A stretch of DNA of 61,617 nucleotides from a virus, in IMG/VR virus record IMGVR_UViG_3300042691_031027, positions 1 through 61,617 of that record; one strand, 5' to 3'. The notes beneath the pieces were generated by a model. That model made no database searches. It saw only the letters and a list, made by a program, of their open reading frames with translations, and had not been told where the DNA came from. Position numbers and translations under genes: made by a program. Positions 55,680 through 61,617 of the stretch are shown here, piece by piece; within the stretch, counting starts at the first letter, position 1; every line of letters starts with the position of its first letter.

Positions 55680-56465
55680 TTAAAGTGTTATATGATTTAT
55701 TTCAAATACTTTTTTAAAAAAATCTTCCATATTTATTTCTCTTCTACTTATCAACTCTTTAATACGTTGTAATTTTTCTTTATTATCAGATATAGCATAA
55801 TTATGTTCATATACTCTCATATTCATTTTAGATATAGCTCTTAAATTGGTGTAATATGATTTAGCATCATCCATAAACGCTTTCATTTTTTCCCAATATT
55901 TGTATGTTGTAGTTCCCCTAATATCTAAAGCATATCTCATTCTATAACTTAAAGTTATACTTGGATGAACTAATCTAACTGGAAACTCATCATAATAAAC
56001 TGTTATTATATCTCGTGGGCGGATAATTTCATCATTAAAAATATCTAATTTAAAAAACATGGGTCTGTTTATATCTGGATTGTCAGTTGATTCTTCCCAT
56101 CGTTTAGAAAATTGCCATAAATGGGCGTTCTCATCAAATTTAAATGGAGTACTAGAAACATCTCTATAACTGCTATCATTTATATTATCATGTAAATTAA
56201 AAAAACTTTTAAGATTATGATAATCTTCTTCAGTGAATTTATTTGTTAATGCTAGATCAAAATCACCTACTTCATCTATGGGTTCAAAACCTAATAATTT
56301 TAGAGATAAACTACCTGTTAACAAGAATTTATCATTCATAGCTAACATTGGTAAAATGTACTTTTCAAAAATTTCTTTTTTATCACCTAAAGGTACTAGT
56401 AAATCTTTTTTGAATTTCAATTTCATTTCTCCTGTGTCGGAGTTGATGTCATATATTATATTCAT
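55680..56465 (-). CDS. Nucleotidyltransferase-like protein (AbiEii-type core)
   Basis: 261 aa. KFLLTGSLSLKLLGFEPIDE then VGDFDLALTNKFTEEDYHNL has the G-S-x and D-F-D-L catalytic pattern of a minimal nucleotidyltransferase fold, and MFFKLDIFNDE provides a third acidic position. AbiEii and related toxins share this core; here no toxin partner gene is seen. It might be an anti-defence or RNA-modifying enzyme. Own element upstream. Confidence 0.62.
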   Translation of the reverse strand: MNIIYDINSDTGEMKLKFKKDLLVPLGDKKEIFEKYILPMLAMNDKFLLTGSLSLKLLGFEPIDEVGDFDLALTNKFTEEDYHNLKSFFNLHDNINDSSYRDVSSTPFKFDENAHLWQFSKRWEESTDNPDINRPMFFKLDIFNDEIIRPRDIITVYYDEFPVRLVHPSITLSYRMRYALDIRGTTTYKYWEKMKAFMDDAKSYYTNLRAISKMNMRVYEHNYAISDNKEKLQRIKELISRREINMEDFFKKVFEINHITL

Positions 56466-56496
56466 AACCTTAATTTAAATTTATTATTAGGGTCAA
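56465..56496 (-). promoter_or_regulatory. Phage 18-nt-spacer element running into the start codon
   Basis: Minus strand TTGACC, 18 nt ending AAAT, TAAGGTTATG; the ATG is the start at 56465. As at 52813 there is no room for a leader. Confidence 0.4.
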
Positions 56497-56648
56497 AATT
56501 CTCCTTCAGTGTGATTTTTATCTTCATCCCAACCTAGAAAATCTTCTCCCTTATAGTCAGGATGATTTCTGTGCATATAATCAATTCCATTAGTCAATAA
56601 TATCCCTAATATAACTGATATTATAGCTGCTATAATTAGTCCCACCAT
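56493..56648 (-). CDS. Tail-anchored-like small membrane protein
   Basis: 51 aa from ATG 56648: MVGLIIAAIISVILGILLTN, then GIDYMHRNHPDYKGEDFLGW. One N-terminal transmembrane helix and an acidic soluble tail. Overlaps the next gene by 13 bases. Unrecognised. Confidence 0.55.
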   Translation of the reverse strand: MVGLIIAAIISVILGILLTNGIDYMHRNHPDYKGEDFLGWDEDKNHTEGEF

Positions 56649-57223
56649 CTGTTTGAGTATTTTTCAAGTATGTTAAATAATAATTTTCTAGATCGTTCTT
56701 GGTTGTATTTACTCACATAAAACGCTATTTTTTCTTTGTCTGTGAATTCAATTTTTTTATTAGCTTTTAAAACTCTTCTAACAGCTCCTTTATATTTAGT
56801 TAAATAATTATCAAGTTGTTCTGATTTTATAATTCTTTTCATTTCATAGCAATCACTTTTATGTTTGGATAAATGAAATTTTACTTCTAAATTCATATAA
56901 TCATAATGCTCTAAACCATAATATTCTTCCTTCTCACGCTCAATTAAATTAAGGGCTACAGTCATCCAAAAGTTATCCTCATCAACTCTCATATGACGGT
57001 TATGTTTGACTAAATACTTTCTTTGATGTTCAATTTTTTTCTGTAACATCTTAAGAATGAACGAATCATCCCAATCACGATCATGATATAAAGTTGGCAT
57101 CCACCTTATAATATTGTGGATGCCATCTATAAAATACTTTATTTTCCAATGAATATATCTACGCCATGTTTTTCTTTCCCAGGCTGTATCTTTAGGTAAT
57201 TTTAACTTATGATATATTTTCAT
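56636..57223 (-). CDS. Hypothetical phage protein
   Basis: 195 aa, very rich in Trp, Tyr, Lys and His (WERKTWRRYIHWKIKYFIDG, then ALNLIEREKEEYYGLEHYDY). Helical throughout. Unrecognised, although the general pattern appears in T4-like phages. Confidence 0.55.
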   Translation of the reverse strand: MKIYHKLKLPKDTAWERKTWRRYIHWKIKYFIDGIHNIIRWMPTLYHDRDWDDSFILKMLQKKIEHQRKYLVKHNRHMRVDEDNFWMTVALNLIEREKEEYYGLEHYDYMNLEVKFHLSKHKSDCYEMKRIIKSEQLDNYLTKYKGAVRRVLKANKKIEFTDKEKIAFYVSKYNQERSRKLLFNILEKYSNRWWD

Positions 57224-57259
57224 ATCATAAATTTATAAAGATAAATCTAGGTTACCAAA

Positions 57260-58081
57260 TTAAGCTAATAGTGAATAATATTCTTTGAAATGTTTAAGAC
57301 GATCAGGTAAACCAATTGTACCTCCATTAACACATTTAGTTACTGAAGTGACAGCAGCATCTGAAGCATCTGTACATCTGCCTAAACAGTTCTTATGGAA
57401 GAACCAAGCAGCTGATAATAATGGATATTTTGTTGAAACTAAATCAGGATTAGCTATAATATCATCATCAACAAATTTATCAAACTGTGAGTAGTTATCC
57501 TTACCAGTTAATTGAATATAACCACGTCCACGGAATTTGTATCCATCACCTGATGATTCAGGACCATTACCCATACGATTACCATAAACTAAGTTAGCTA
57601 TTTTTTCTGGTTTACGCTCATATAATTCAGCTTTAGTACCATCAGGAAAATATTTCTTAAATATACCTAATAATCCTTTAGCGCTATAGTTTAAATTTTC
57701 TTGTGTTAGTTTGAATCCACCTGATTCATGTCCACATTGAGCTAAGAAGTGAGCTAATTTGACAGCTGTATCAATTTTGAATTTAGTCATTACTTCTGGT
57801 ATCTGAGCTATAACAGCATCAGGTATGTGTCCTTTTAATTTACTTAAATTAACACCACCTACGCTAGCTACAGGTGCAGCAGCAGGAGCTGGTTGGCTAC
57901 CGCCAAACATTTTTCCCCAAGTACCATCACCAACAATACCATCAGCTGTTAATCCATTTTCAGTTTGGAATTTTTTTACTGCAGCTTCTGTACCTGCTCC
58001 GAAGATACCATCAGCTGTTAATCCTAATTTTGATTGGAGTTTTTTTACATCTTCTCCAGTTGATCCTTTTTTTAGTAACAT
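57260..58081 (-). CDS. Endolysin: PG-binding domain plus GH19 lysozyme
   Basis: 273 aa. N-terminal PG_binding_1 domain (GEDVKKLQSKLGLTADGIFG, then AVKKFQTENGLTADGIVGDG). The GH19 catalytic domain follows after an Ala/Pro linker: VKLAHFLAQCGHESGGFKLT with catalytic Glu, YKFRGRGYIQLTGKDNY and AAWFFHKN. Complete. It lacks a signal peptide, so it needs the holin to reach the wall. Confidence 0.92.
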   Translation of the reverse strand: MLLKKGSTGEDVKKLQSKLGLTADGIFGAGTEAAVKKFQTENGLTADGIVGDGTWGKMFGGSQPAPAAAPVASVGGVNLSKLKGHIPDAVIAQIPEVMTKFKIDTAVKLAHFLAQCGHESGGFKLTQENLNYSAKGLLGIFKKYFPDGTKAELYERKPEKIANLVYGNRMGNGPESSGDGYKFRGRGYIQLTGKDNYSQFDKFVDDDIIANPDLVSTKYPLLSAAWFFHKNCLGRCTDASDAAVTSVTKCVNGGTIGLPDRLKHFKEYYSLLA

Positions 58082-58086
58082 AGTTT

Positions 58087-58383
58087 TTATTTTTTATTTT
58101 TAGTTCCGAAATAATAACTGAATATCATTAATATTAATGTCTTAATTAAATCAAATAATTGTCCATCTTGCTGTTCAGATAATAATTTTACTTTGAAGGC
58201 TATTGTTTTATCTACTACCCATACTGATACTAATGCTGTAAATATGAGCAATATAAAACGCACAAGTACTTCTTGTGCGTTATTAGCAAATAATTTATAT
58301 ACAAAGAAAAGAGATCCGCATATGAAAAGCATAGCTAATAATATGCCGAATATCATTATCGCAACTGATGATGAACTAAACAT
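58087..58383 (-). CDS. Putative holin (three membrane helices)
   Basis: 98 aa, three hydrophobic helices (AIMIFGILLAMLFICGSLFF, VRFILLIFTALVSVWVVDKT, DLIKTLILMIFSYYFGTKNK) with a basic C-terminus. Directly before the endolysin in transcription order and coupled to the lipoprotein gene, typical of a class I-like holin. Confidence 0.65.
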   Translation of the reverse strand: MFSSSSVAIMIFGILLAMLFICGSLFFVYKLFANNAQEVLVRFILLIFTALVSVWVVDKTIAFKVKLLSEQQDGQLFDLIKTLILMIFSYYFGTKNKK

Positions 58384-58769
58384 TATTCATTTATTGTTGA
58401 ATCAGCTGTTTCTACTACTGAACTATCTGAAATTGCTCTTGTTGTTGTTTTTTCTCTACCCCAAAAGTTTTTTTTCTTTTCAATGTATATAGTATCATGT
58501 ATAACAACTTGTTTTACCTCTTTAACAACTTTAACTTTCACTTGTGTTTGTGTTTTGTATGTTTCGACTAACTGTGTTAGTTTTTCAACATTTGAAGTTA
58601 CTTTTTCAGCTGTTTCGTTTGTAATACTATCTAGATTTTTAACTGATTGTTGAGATTTTATAATCACACTATCTGTTGCTTCTGGAACTGTTGTTTCTGG
58701 AACTGGGGTTGTTTCTTTTGAGTTACAACTTAATAAAAACAACGAAACTAATACAATAATTTTTTTCAT
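58383..58769 (-). CDS. Lipoprotein, outer-membrane spanin candidate
   Basis: 128 aa. The lipobox VSLFLLSCNSKE gives a lipidated Cys near residue 15. Next are a Thr/Pro/Glu linker, a coiled-coil part (AEKVTSNVEKLTQLVETYKT) and a basic beta-like end (IYIEKKKNFWGREKTTTRAI). Placed next to an anchored coiled-coil protein, it fits a two-component spanin pair. Confidence 0.62.
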   Translation of the reverse strand: MKKIIVLVSLFLLSCNSKETTPVPETTVPEATDSVIIKSQQSVKNLDSITNETAEKVTSNVEKLTQLVETYKTQTQVKVKVVKEVKQVVIHDTIYIEKKKNFWGREKTTTRAISDSSVVETADSTINE

Positions 58770-58770
58770 A

Positions 58771-59070
58771 TTATTTAATTTGACCTAATTCTTGTAATAC
58801 TTTAATTTTAGAAGCAGCAGCTGATAATGTACTATCTGATTTTCTTAATTGTTCAGTTAGTTGTTCTACTTTTGTTTCTAGTTTTTCAATTTTAGCATTT
58901 TGAGTTGATTGTATGCTATTATTTGACATTTTAATATCAACATATAAATAACCAACAGCAATAATACATATAAACATTAAACCTTTTACAGGATCTTTTG
59001 AAAACTCCTTAAATGATATAGGAGGTTTCACAGCGCCTGCTACTGTTTCAGCAGTTGATTTTTTAGCCAT
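58771..59070 (-). CDS. Inner-membrane spanin candidate
   Basis: 99 aa. A cytoplasmic N-terminus of about 30 residues, a transmembrane helix (GLMFICIIAVGYLYVDIK) and a periplasmic coiled coil (NAKIEKLETKVEQLTEQLRK). One base from the lipoprotein gene, i.e. the i-spanin/o-spanin arrangement. Confidence 0.62.
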   Translation of the reverse strand: MAKKSTAETVAGAVKPPISFKEFSKDPVKGLMFICIIAVGYLYVDIKMSNNSIQSTQNAKIEKLETKVEQLTEQLRKSDSTLSAAASKIKVLQELGQIK

Positions 59071-59072
59071 TA

Positions 59073-59342
59073 TTATTCTTCGATTTTAGGTTCTTCAGAT
59101 TTAGGTTCTTCTGGTTTTCTCTTTGAAAACTTATCTAAACTGTCAGCCCCTAATCCAATCGCTGTAATGATCATTACTGCGTCTACTAAACTATCAGCTG
59201 GTTTAAAATCTTCATGAGAAAAAGAATTGGCAGTCATTGTGCCGCATAAAAATAAAGTACCAATAAAGGCTACTACTGGTTTGATTGAGGTTGATCCTCG
59301 CTCATCTTTGAAGAGATCAATGATCCATTGTTGGAAAGTCAT
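59073..59342 (-). CDS. Two-helix membrane protein, second holin candidate
   Basis: 89 aa. Two hydrophobic helices (PVVAFIGTLFLCGTMTANSF, SLVDAVMIITAIGLGADSLD), charged N-terminus and an acidic Glu/Pro tail (EEPKSEEPKIEE). First gene of the lysis cassette in transcription order. Could be a holin or antiholin. Confidence 0.55.
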   Translation of the reverse strand: MTFQQWIIDLFKDERGSTSIKPVVAFIGTLFLCGTMTANSFSHEDFKPADSLVDAVMIITAIGLGADSLDKFSKRKPEEPKSEEPKIEE

Positions 59343-59408
59343 GTCTTTGTTATTTTAAAGGTTTAACAAAACTGTTTTCACAACGTTTTAATCATGGATA
59401 AATATATA

Positions 59409-59438
59409 GAAAAATAGCAACTCAATAAAGAGTTGCTA
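59409..59438 (-). terminator. Rho-independent terminator after tmRNA
   Basis: Minus strand TAGCAACTC, loop TTTATT, GAGTTGCTA, followed by TTTTTC. A perfect 9-bp stem located ten bases after the tmRNA 3' end. Confidence 0.88.
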
Positions 59439-59447
59439 ATTTCGCTG

Positions 59448-59818
59448 TGGAGATGGCGGGAATCGAACCCGCGTCTCCAAAAGTAAAAATAACATTAGCG
59501 TATCACATGCTTAGTACTACTTGCGTTGCACCGTAATTAGGGAACTAACCAGTAATTAGTTAGAACGCTCCACCACCTAGTTTTGAGAAAATTAGGAAAA
59601 CAAATGCTGTTCTGTTGCAAGGTTCTCAGCTACCCCGGTCGATTAAGCCGCTACTGCGTACTCATCCGCTCCTACGAAAGACATCATGTCTTCGAAGGTC
59701 CAAGTAGAAAGTTCTACGTTGTCGTTTATTGGTTTGTTCAGATATTAAAGTGGATTAGAACCATACCACTGCATGTAATGTTACCTTTCTCATCTGGATC
59801 AAGTCCATGTCATCCCCT
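59448..59818 (-). ncRNA. ssrA: Transfer-messenger RNA (tmRNA), tag ADEYAVAA
   Basis: 371 nt. The 5' end GGGGATGACATGGACTTGAT pairs with the 3' CATCTCC; the T arm is GCGGG TTCGATT CCCGC and the discriminator is A; CCA not encoded. The tag frame (59643-59669 with stop) reads GCG GAT GAG TAC GCA GTA GCG GCT TAA, giving ADEYAVAA, preceded by TAGGA, as expected for the resume-codon context. The tag ends in AVAA, matching the -ALAA/-AVAA ends recognised by ClpXP-type proteases. The remaining nucleotides form the pseudoknot-rich body. Rescues stalled ribosomes with host SmpB. Confidence 0.93.
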
Positions 59819-59820
59819 AA

Positions 59821-60012
59821 TTACTTAACTGTGTATTTAAGTGCTTCTTCTGTTGTGATTGTATCTACTTTAGTAGAATCACATTTAATAGAGTCACACT
59901 TAGTTGAATCACATTTAACAGATGTTGAATCAGTTTTAGTTGTTTCTGTAGTTGTACTTCCACCACATGATACGAGAGCTACAAGAGCTACAAGAGCAAA
60001 AAATTGTTTCAT
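59821..60012 (-). CDS. Short repeat lipoprotein
   Basis: 63 aa. Lipobox FFALVALVALVSCGGS followed by Thr/Ser/Lys-rich sequence and three five-residue Cys-containing repeats (KCDST KCDSI KCDST), encoded by a 15-nt tandem repeat. It ends three bases before the tmRNA 5' end, so both could be on one transcript. Function unknown. Confidence 0.62.
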   Translation of the reverse strand: MKQFFALVALVALVSCGGSTTTETTKTDSTSVKCDSTKCDSIKCDSTKVDTITTEEALKYTVK

Positions 60013-60033
60013 TTGTTTTTCTATTTTTGGTTT

Positions 60034-60357
60034 TTAATTACTAAATTTTATAATAGCTATAAAGCTTGAAATCATAAGTCCTAAAATCAATAATCCTGAT
60101 CTAATATTTGATCTTCTATGATACTGACGATATCTAGTTATATATTGTTCAGTACTATTTAATCGTCTTATCACTGAATCTTTTTGATTTTCAGATCTGT
60201 CATACATATTCAAATAAGTATAAGATGATAAAGTATATAAAGATAATTGATACTTTAATGAATCAAGATACTTTTTTCTAACAGTTGTGTCATATTTTAC
60301 TTGGCTATATGATGTTGATAATACAAATATCAATAACCATGTCATTATGAATTTCAT
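60034..60357 (-). CDS. Exported protein with C-terminal membrane helix
   Basis: 107 aa from ATG 60357; the longer frame overlaps tRNA-Leu and is rejected. MKFIMTWLLIFVLSTSYSQ is a flavobacterial-style signal peptide. Then a Tyr/Ser/Arg-rich segment (SLYTLSSYTYLNMYDRSENQ) and SGLLILGLMISSFIAIIKFS as a membrane anchor. Function unknown. Confidence 0.6.
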   Translation of the reverse strand: MKFIMTWLLIFVLSTSYSQVKYDTTVRKKYLDSLKYQLSLYTLSSYTYLNMYDRSENQKDSVIRRLNSTEQYITRYRQYHRRSNIRSGLLILGLMISSFIAIIKFSN

Positions 60358-60360
60358 GTG

Positions 60361-60446
60361 TACCTTAGGACGGGGTCGAACCGTCACGGCCGTTTCGGGC
60401 CACAGGATTTTAAGTCCTGCGTGTCTACCTATTCCACCACCAAGGC
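60361..60446 (-). tRNA. tRNA-Leu (TAA anticodon)
   Basis: 86 nt: acceptor GCCTTGG with CTAAGGT (two G-U pairs), anticodon arm CAGGA CTTAAAA TCCTG, long variable arm (GGCC...GGCC), T arm GACGG TTCGACC CCGTC, discriminator A. UUA is a favoured codon in an A/T-rich genome. Confidence 0.92.
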
Positions 60447-60478
60447 ATAATAAGAACTAATTTTATTTTCTTAATTTC

Positions 60479-60513
60479 TTATATAGTAAATATATAAAAA
60501 AACTTTAGGTCAA
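60479..60513 (-). promoter_or_regulatory. Phage 18-nt-spacer element (TTGACC type)
   Basis: Minus strand TTGACC, 18 nt ending ATAT, TTACTATATAAG; about 33 bases before the 5' end of tRNA-Leu, probably driving the tRNA, the exported protein, the lipoprotein and tmRNA. Confidence 0.62.
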
Positions 60514-60618
60514 AAAATAAAAAGGAAAGTAAAAGATGGGTGTGTGGACAATTACTTTTATGATTGGCATTTCTAACCTAATTCCCAATCAACCTTTTAT
60601 TTATGCACCGTCTTCAGG

Positions 60619-60690
60619 TACCACTGACGGGAATCGAACCCGTGATTCGTCCGTGAAAGGGACGCGTCTTAACCCCTTGACCACAGCGGC
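60619..60690 (-). tRNA. tRNA-Glu (TTC anticodon)
   Basis: 72 nt: acceptor GCCGCTG with CAGTGGT, D arm GTC...GAC, anticodon arm CGTCC CTTTCAC GGACG, T arm ACGGG TTCGATT CCCGT, discriminator A. Separate from the tRNA-Leu unit; nothing recognised from 60514 to 60618 or from 60691 to 60826. Confidence 0.92.
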
Positions 60691-60826
60691 AGCGCTGCTA
60701 GCTTATTTGAGCCACCGTCTGTCTAAAGCCAGCTAAAAACTGTTACGGTACTCCCTTTGTTGTTTGTTAATACAGAACACCCCACAACTCTGGATTAACA
60801 TGAGTGTCTGTTACGTAAATTTAAAT

Positions 60827-61617
60827 TTAGAATCCCATTCCTGGATCACCAAACCCTTCCTCTTTTTTATCTTTTGTTGGTTCATCATGAACAACAGTTT
60901 CTGTAGTTAATATAGTACCGGCTACAGCAGCTGCATTTTCAACGGCTAAACGAGTTACTTTAGTTGGATCTAAAATACCAGCGTCAAGCATATCAACAAA
61001 AGTTTCTGTTTTTAAATCGTAACCTTTCCAATTATCTAAATTACCTTCACCTAATTCATACAAATACCTTTCTGGTGTTTCATAACCAGCATTTTTAAGA
61101 ATTTGAGTGAATGGTGATGATAATGCTTTATGAACAATTTTCTTACCTGTTTTAATATCATCACTTTCATCTTCTCCATATGTAATAGCTTCTCTAGCAT
61201 ATAATAAAGCAGCTCCACCTCCAGGTAATACTCCTTCTTCTACAGCAGCGCGAGTGGCGAATAAAGCATCTTCAACTCTATCTTTATACTCTTTCAACTC
61301 AATTTCATTATTACCACCTACATTGACAATAGCTACTCCACCAACTAATTTACCTAAACGTTCTTGTAGTTTTTCTTTTTCAAACATTGATTGAGCAGTG
61401 TCAATTTGAGCCTTAATTTCTTCAGCTCTAGCAGTAATAGCTTCTTCAGTTCCTTTACCATCAACAACAGTTGTTTTATCTTTAGTCACATTAACTGTTC
61501 TTGCTTTACCTAAGTAAGCTGATAATTGAGCTACTGTTAATTTGTCTAGTTTTAATCCTTTTTCTTTACTAATAACTTGACCACCAGTGACAATAGCTAA
61601 ATCTTCTAATAACAATG
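60827..61617 (-). CDS. groEL: GroEL-like 60-kDa chaperonin, partial (5' end outside window)
   Basis: At least 263 residues, corresponding to about residues 285-end of E. coli GroEL. IVTGGQVISKEKGLKLDKLT, EKEKLQERLGKLVGGVAIVN, VEDALFATRAAVEEGVLPGG (with the ATPase Asp), and VTRLAVENAAAVAGTILTTE are all present. It ends GFGDPGMGF without the long GGM tail of cellular GroEL. The apparent start near 61615 is an internal TTG; the frame is open to the window end. Folds phage or host proteins during infection. Confidence 0.93.
   Translation of the reverse strand, partial: LLLEDLAIVTGGQVISKEKGLKLDKLTVAQLSAYLGKARTVNVTKDKTTVVDGKGTEEAITARAEEIKAQIDTAQSMFEKEKLQERLGKLVGGVAIVNVGGNNEIELKEYKDRVEDALFATRAAVEEGVLPGGGAALLYAREAITYGEDESDDIKTGKKIVHKALSSPFTQILKNAGYETPERYLYELGEGNLDNWKGYDLKTETFVDMLDAGILDPTKVTRLAVENAAAVAGTILTTETVVHDEPTKDKKEEGFGDPGMGF

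Noticed and set aside
57285-58103. Plus-strand open frames opposite the endolysin and elsewhere
   Set aside because: They are antisense shadows of well-supported minus-strand genes and lack recognisable protein character or start signals.
60358-60387. N-terminal extension of the exported 107-aa protein
   Set aside because: It overlaps the well-formed tRNA-Leu; the ATG at 60357 begins a signal peptide.
61600-61617. GroEL start at the window end
   Set aside because: The codon is an internal TTG and the protein begins in the middle of GroEL, so the gene is simply cut by the window.
1-61617. Prophage or lysogeny functions
   Set aside because: No integrase, excisionase, att-like duplication or C1-type repressor pair was seen; the single small HTH protein is not enough.

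Overview
The window is one contiguous piece of a lytic, T4-superfamily (myovirus-type) phage genome. It is AT-rich and essentially every gene lies on the minus strand, so transcription runs from high to low coordinates. The T4-type core is clear: baseplate wedge gp6- and gp25-like proteins, a gp55-type late sigma factor, and the sliding-clamp loader pair gp44 and gp62. The likely host is a member of the Bacteroidota. Exported proteins have flavobacterial-style signal peptides ending in SYSQ, AFSQ or ANGQ. Start codons sit in an A/T-rich context without a Shine-Dalgarno, and one exported beta-helix protein ends in a tail that resembles a type IX secretion sorting domain. No integrase, repressor/lysogeny module or CRISPR array was seen.

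Layout. (1) 1-11056: virion/baseplate genes, with two duplicated sets of baseplate proteins carrying peptidoglycan-degrading domains. (2) 11094-14224: late sigma factor, HD phosphohydrolase, glutaredoxin-like protein and a T5orf172 nuclease-like protein. (3) 14227-18951: a MoxR-type AAA+ ATPase, a metallopeptidase/VWA protein and an unknown 379-aa partner, then a RadA-like ATPase. (4) 19000-38083: a long accessory region of small genes, including membrane micropeptides, an EF-hand micropeptide, three related proteins starting MKQ(T/S)AV, AT-hook and HTH proteins, three irregular tRNA-like genes, ThyX, a secreted NlpC/P60 hydrolase, a phosphoesterase, a DUF932 protein and thioredoxin. Many of these genes are preceded by the same phage element, TTGACC, then exactly 18 nt, then TTAttATATAA. 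(5) 38089-48527: a glycan locus with at least five glycosyltransferases, a sugar epimerase, a PLP aminotransferase, an acetyltransferase and two methyltransferases. (6) 48546-52813: replication genes (Cas4/RecB-like nuclease, MazG-like protein, gp62, gp44). (7) 52845-59342: an exported beta-helix protein, small membrane proteins and the lysis cassette (holin candidates, spanin pair, GH19 endolysin). (8) 59448-61617: a phage tmRNA with a readable tag (ADEYAVAA), tRNA-Leu, tRNA-Glu and the 3' half of a GroEL gene that runs off the window.

How it fits together. The 18-nt-spacer element marks the accessory (probably early/middle) genes and is absent from the baseplate and glycan blocks, which should be transcribed late through the gp55-like factor. 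tmRNA, tRNAs, GroEL and redox proteins would support translation and folding during infection. The glycan locus and the exported proteins suggest the phage modifies either its own virion or the host surface. Functional statements are inferred from motifs visible in the translations; no database search was run.
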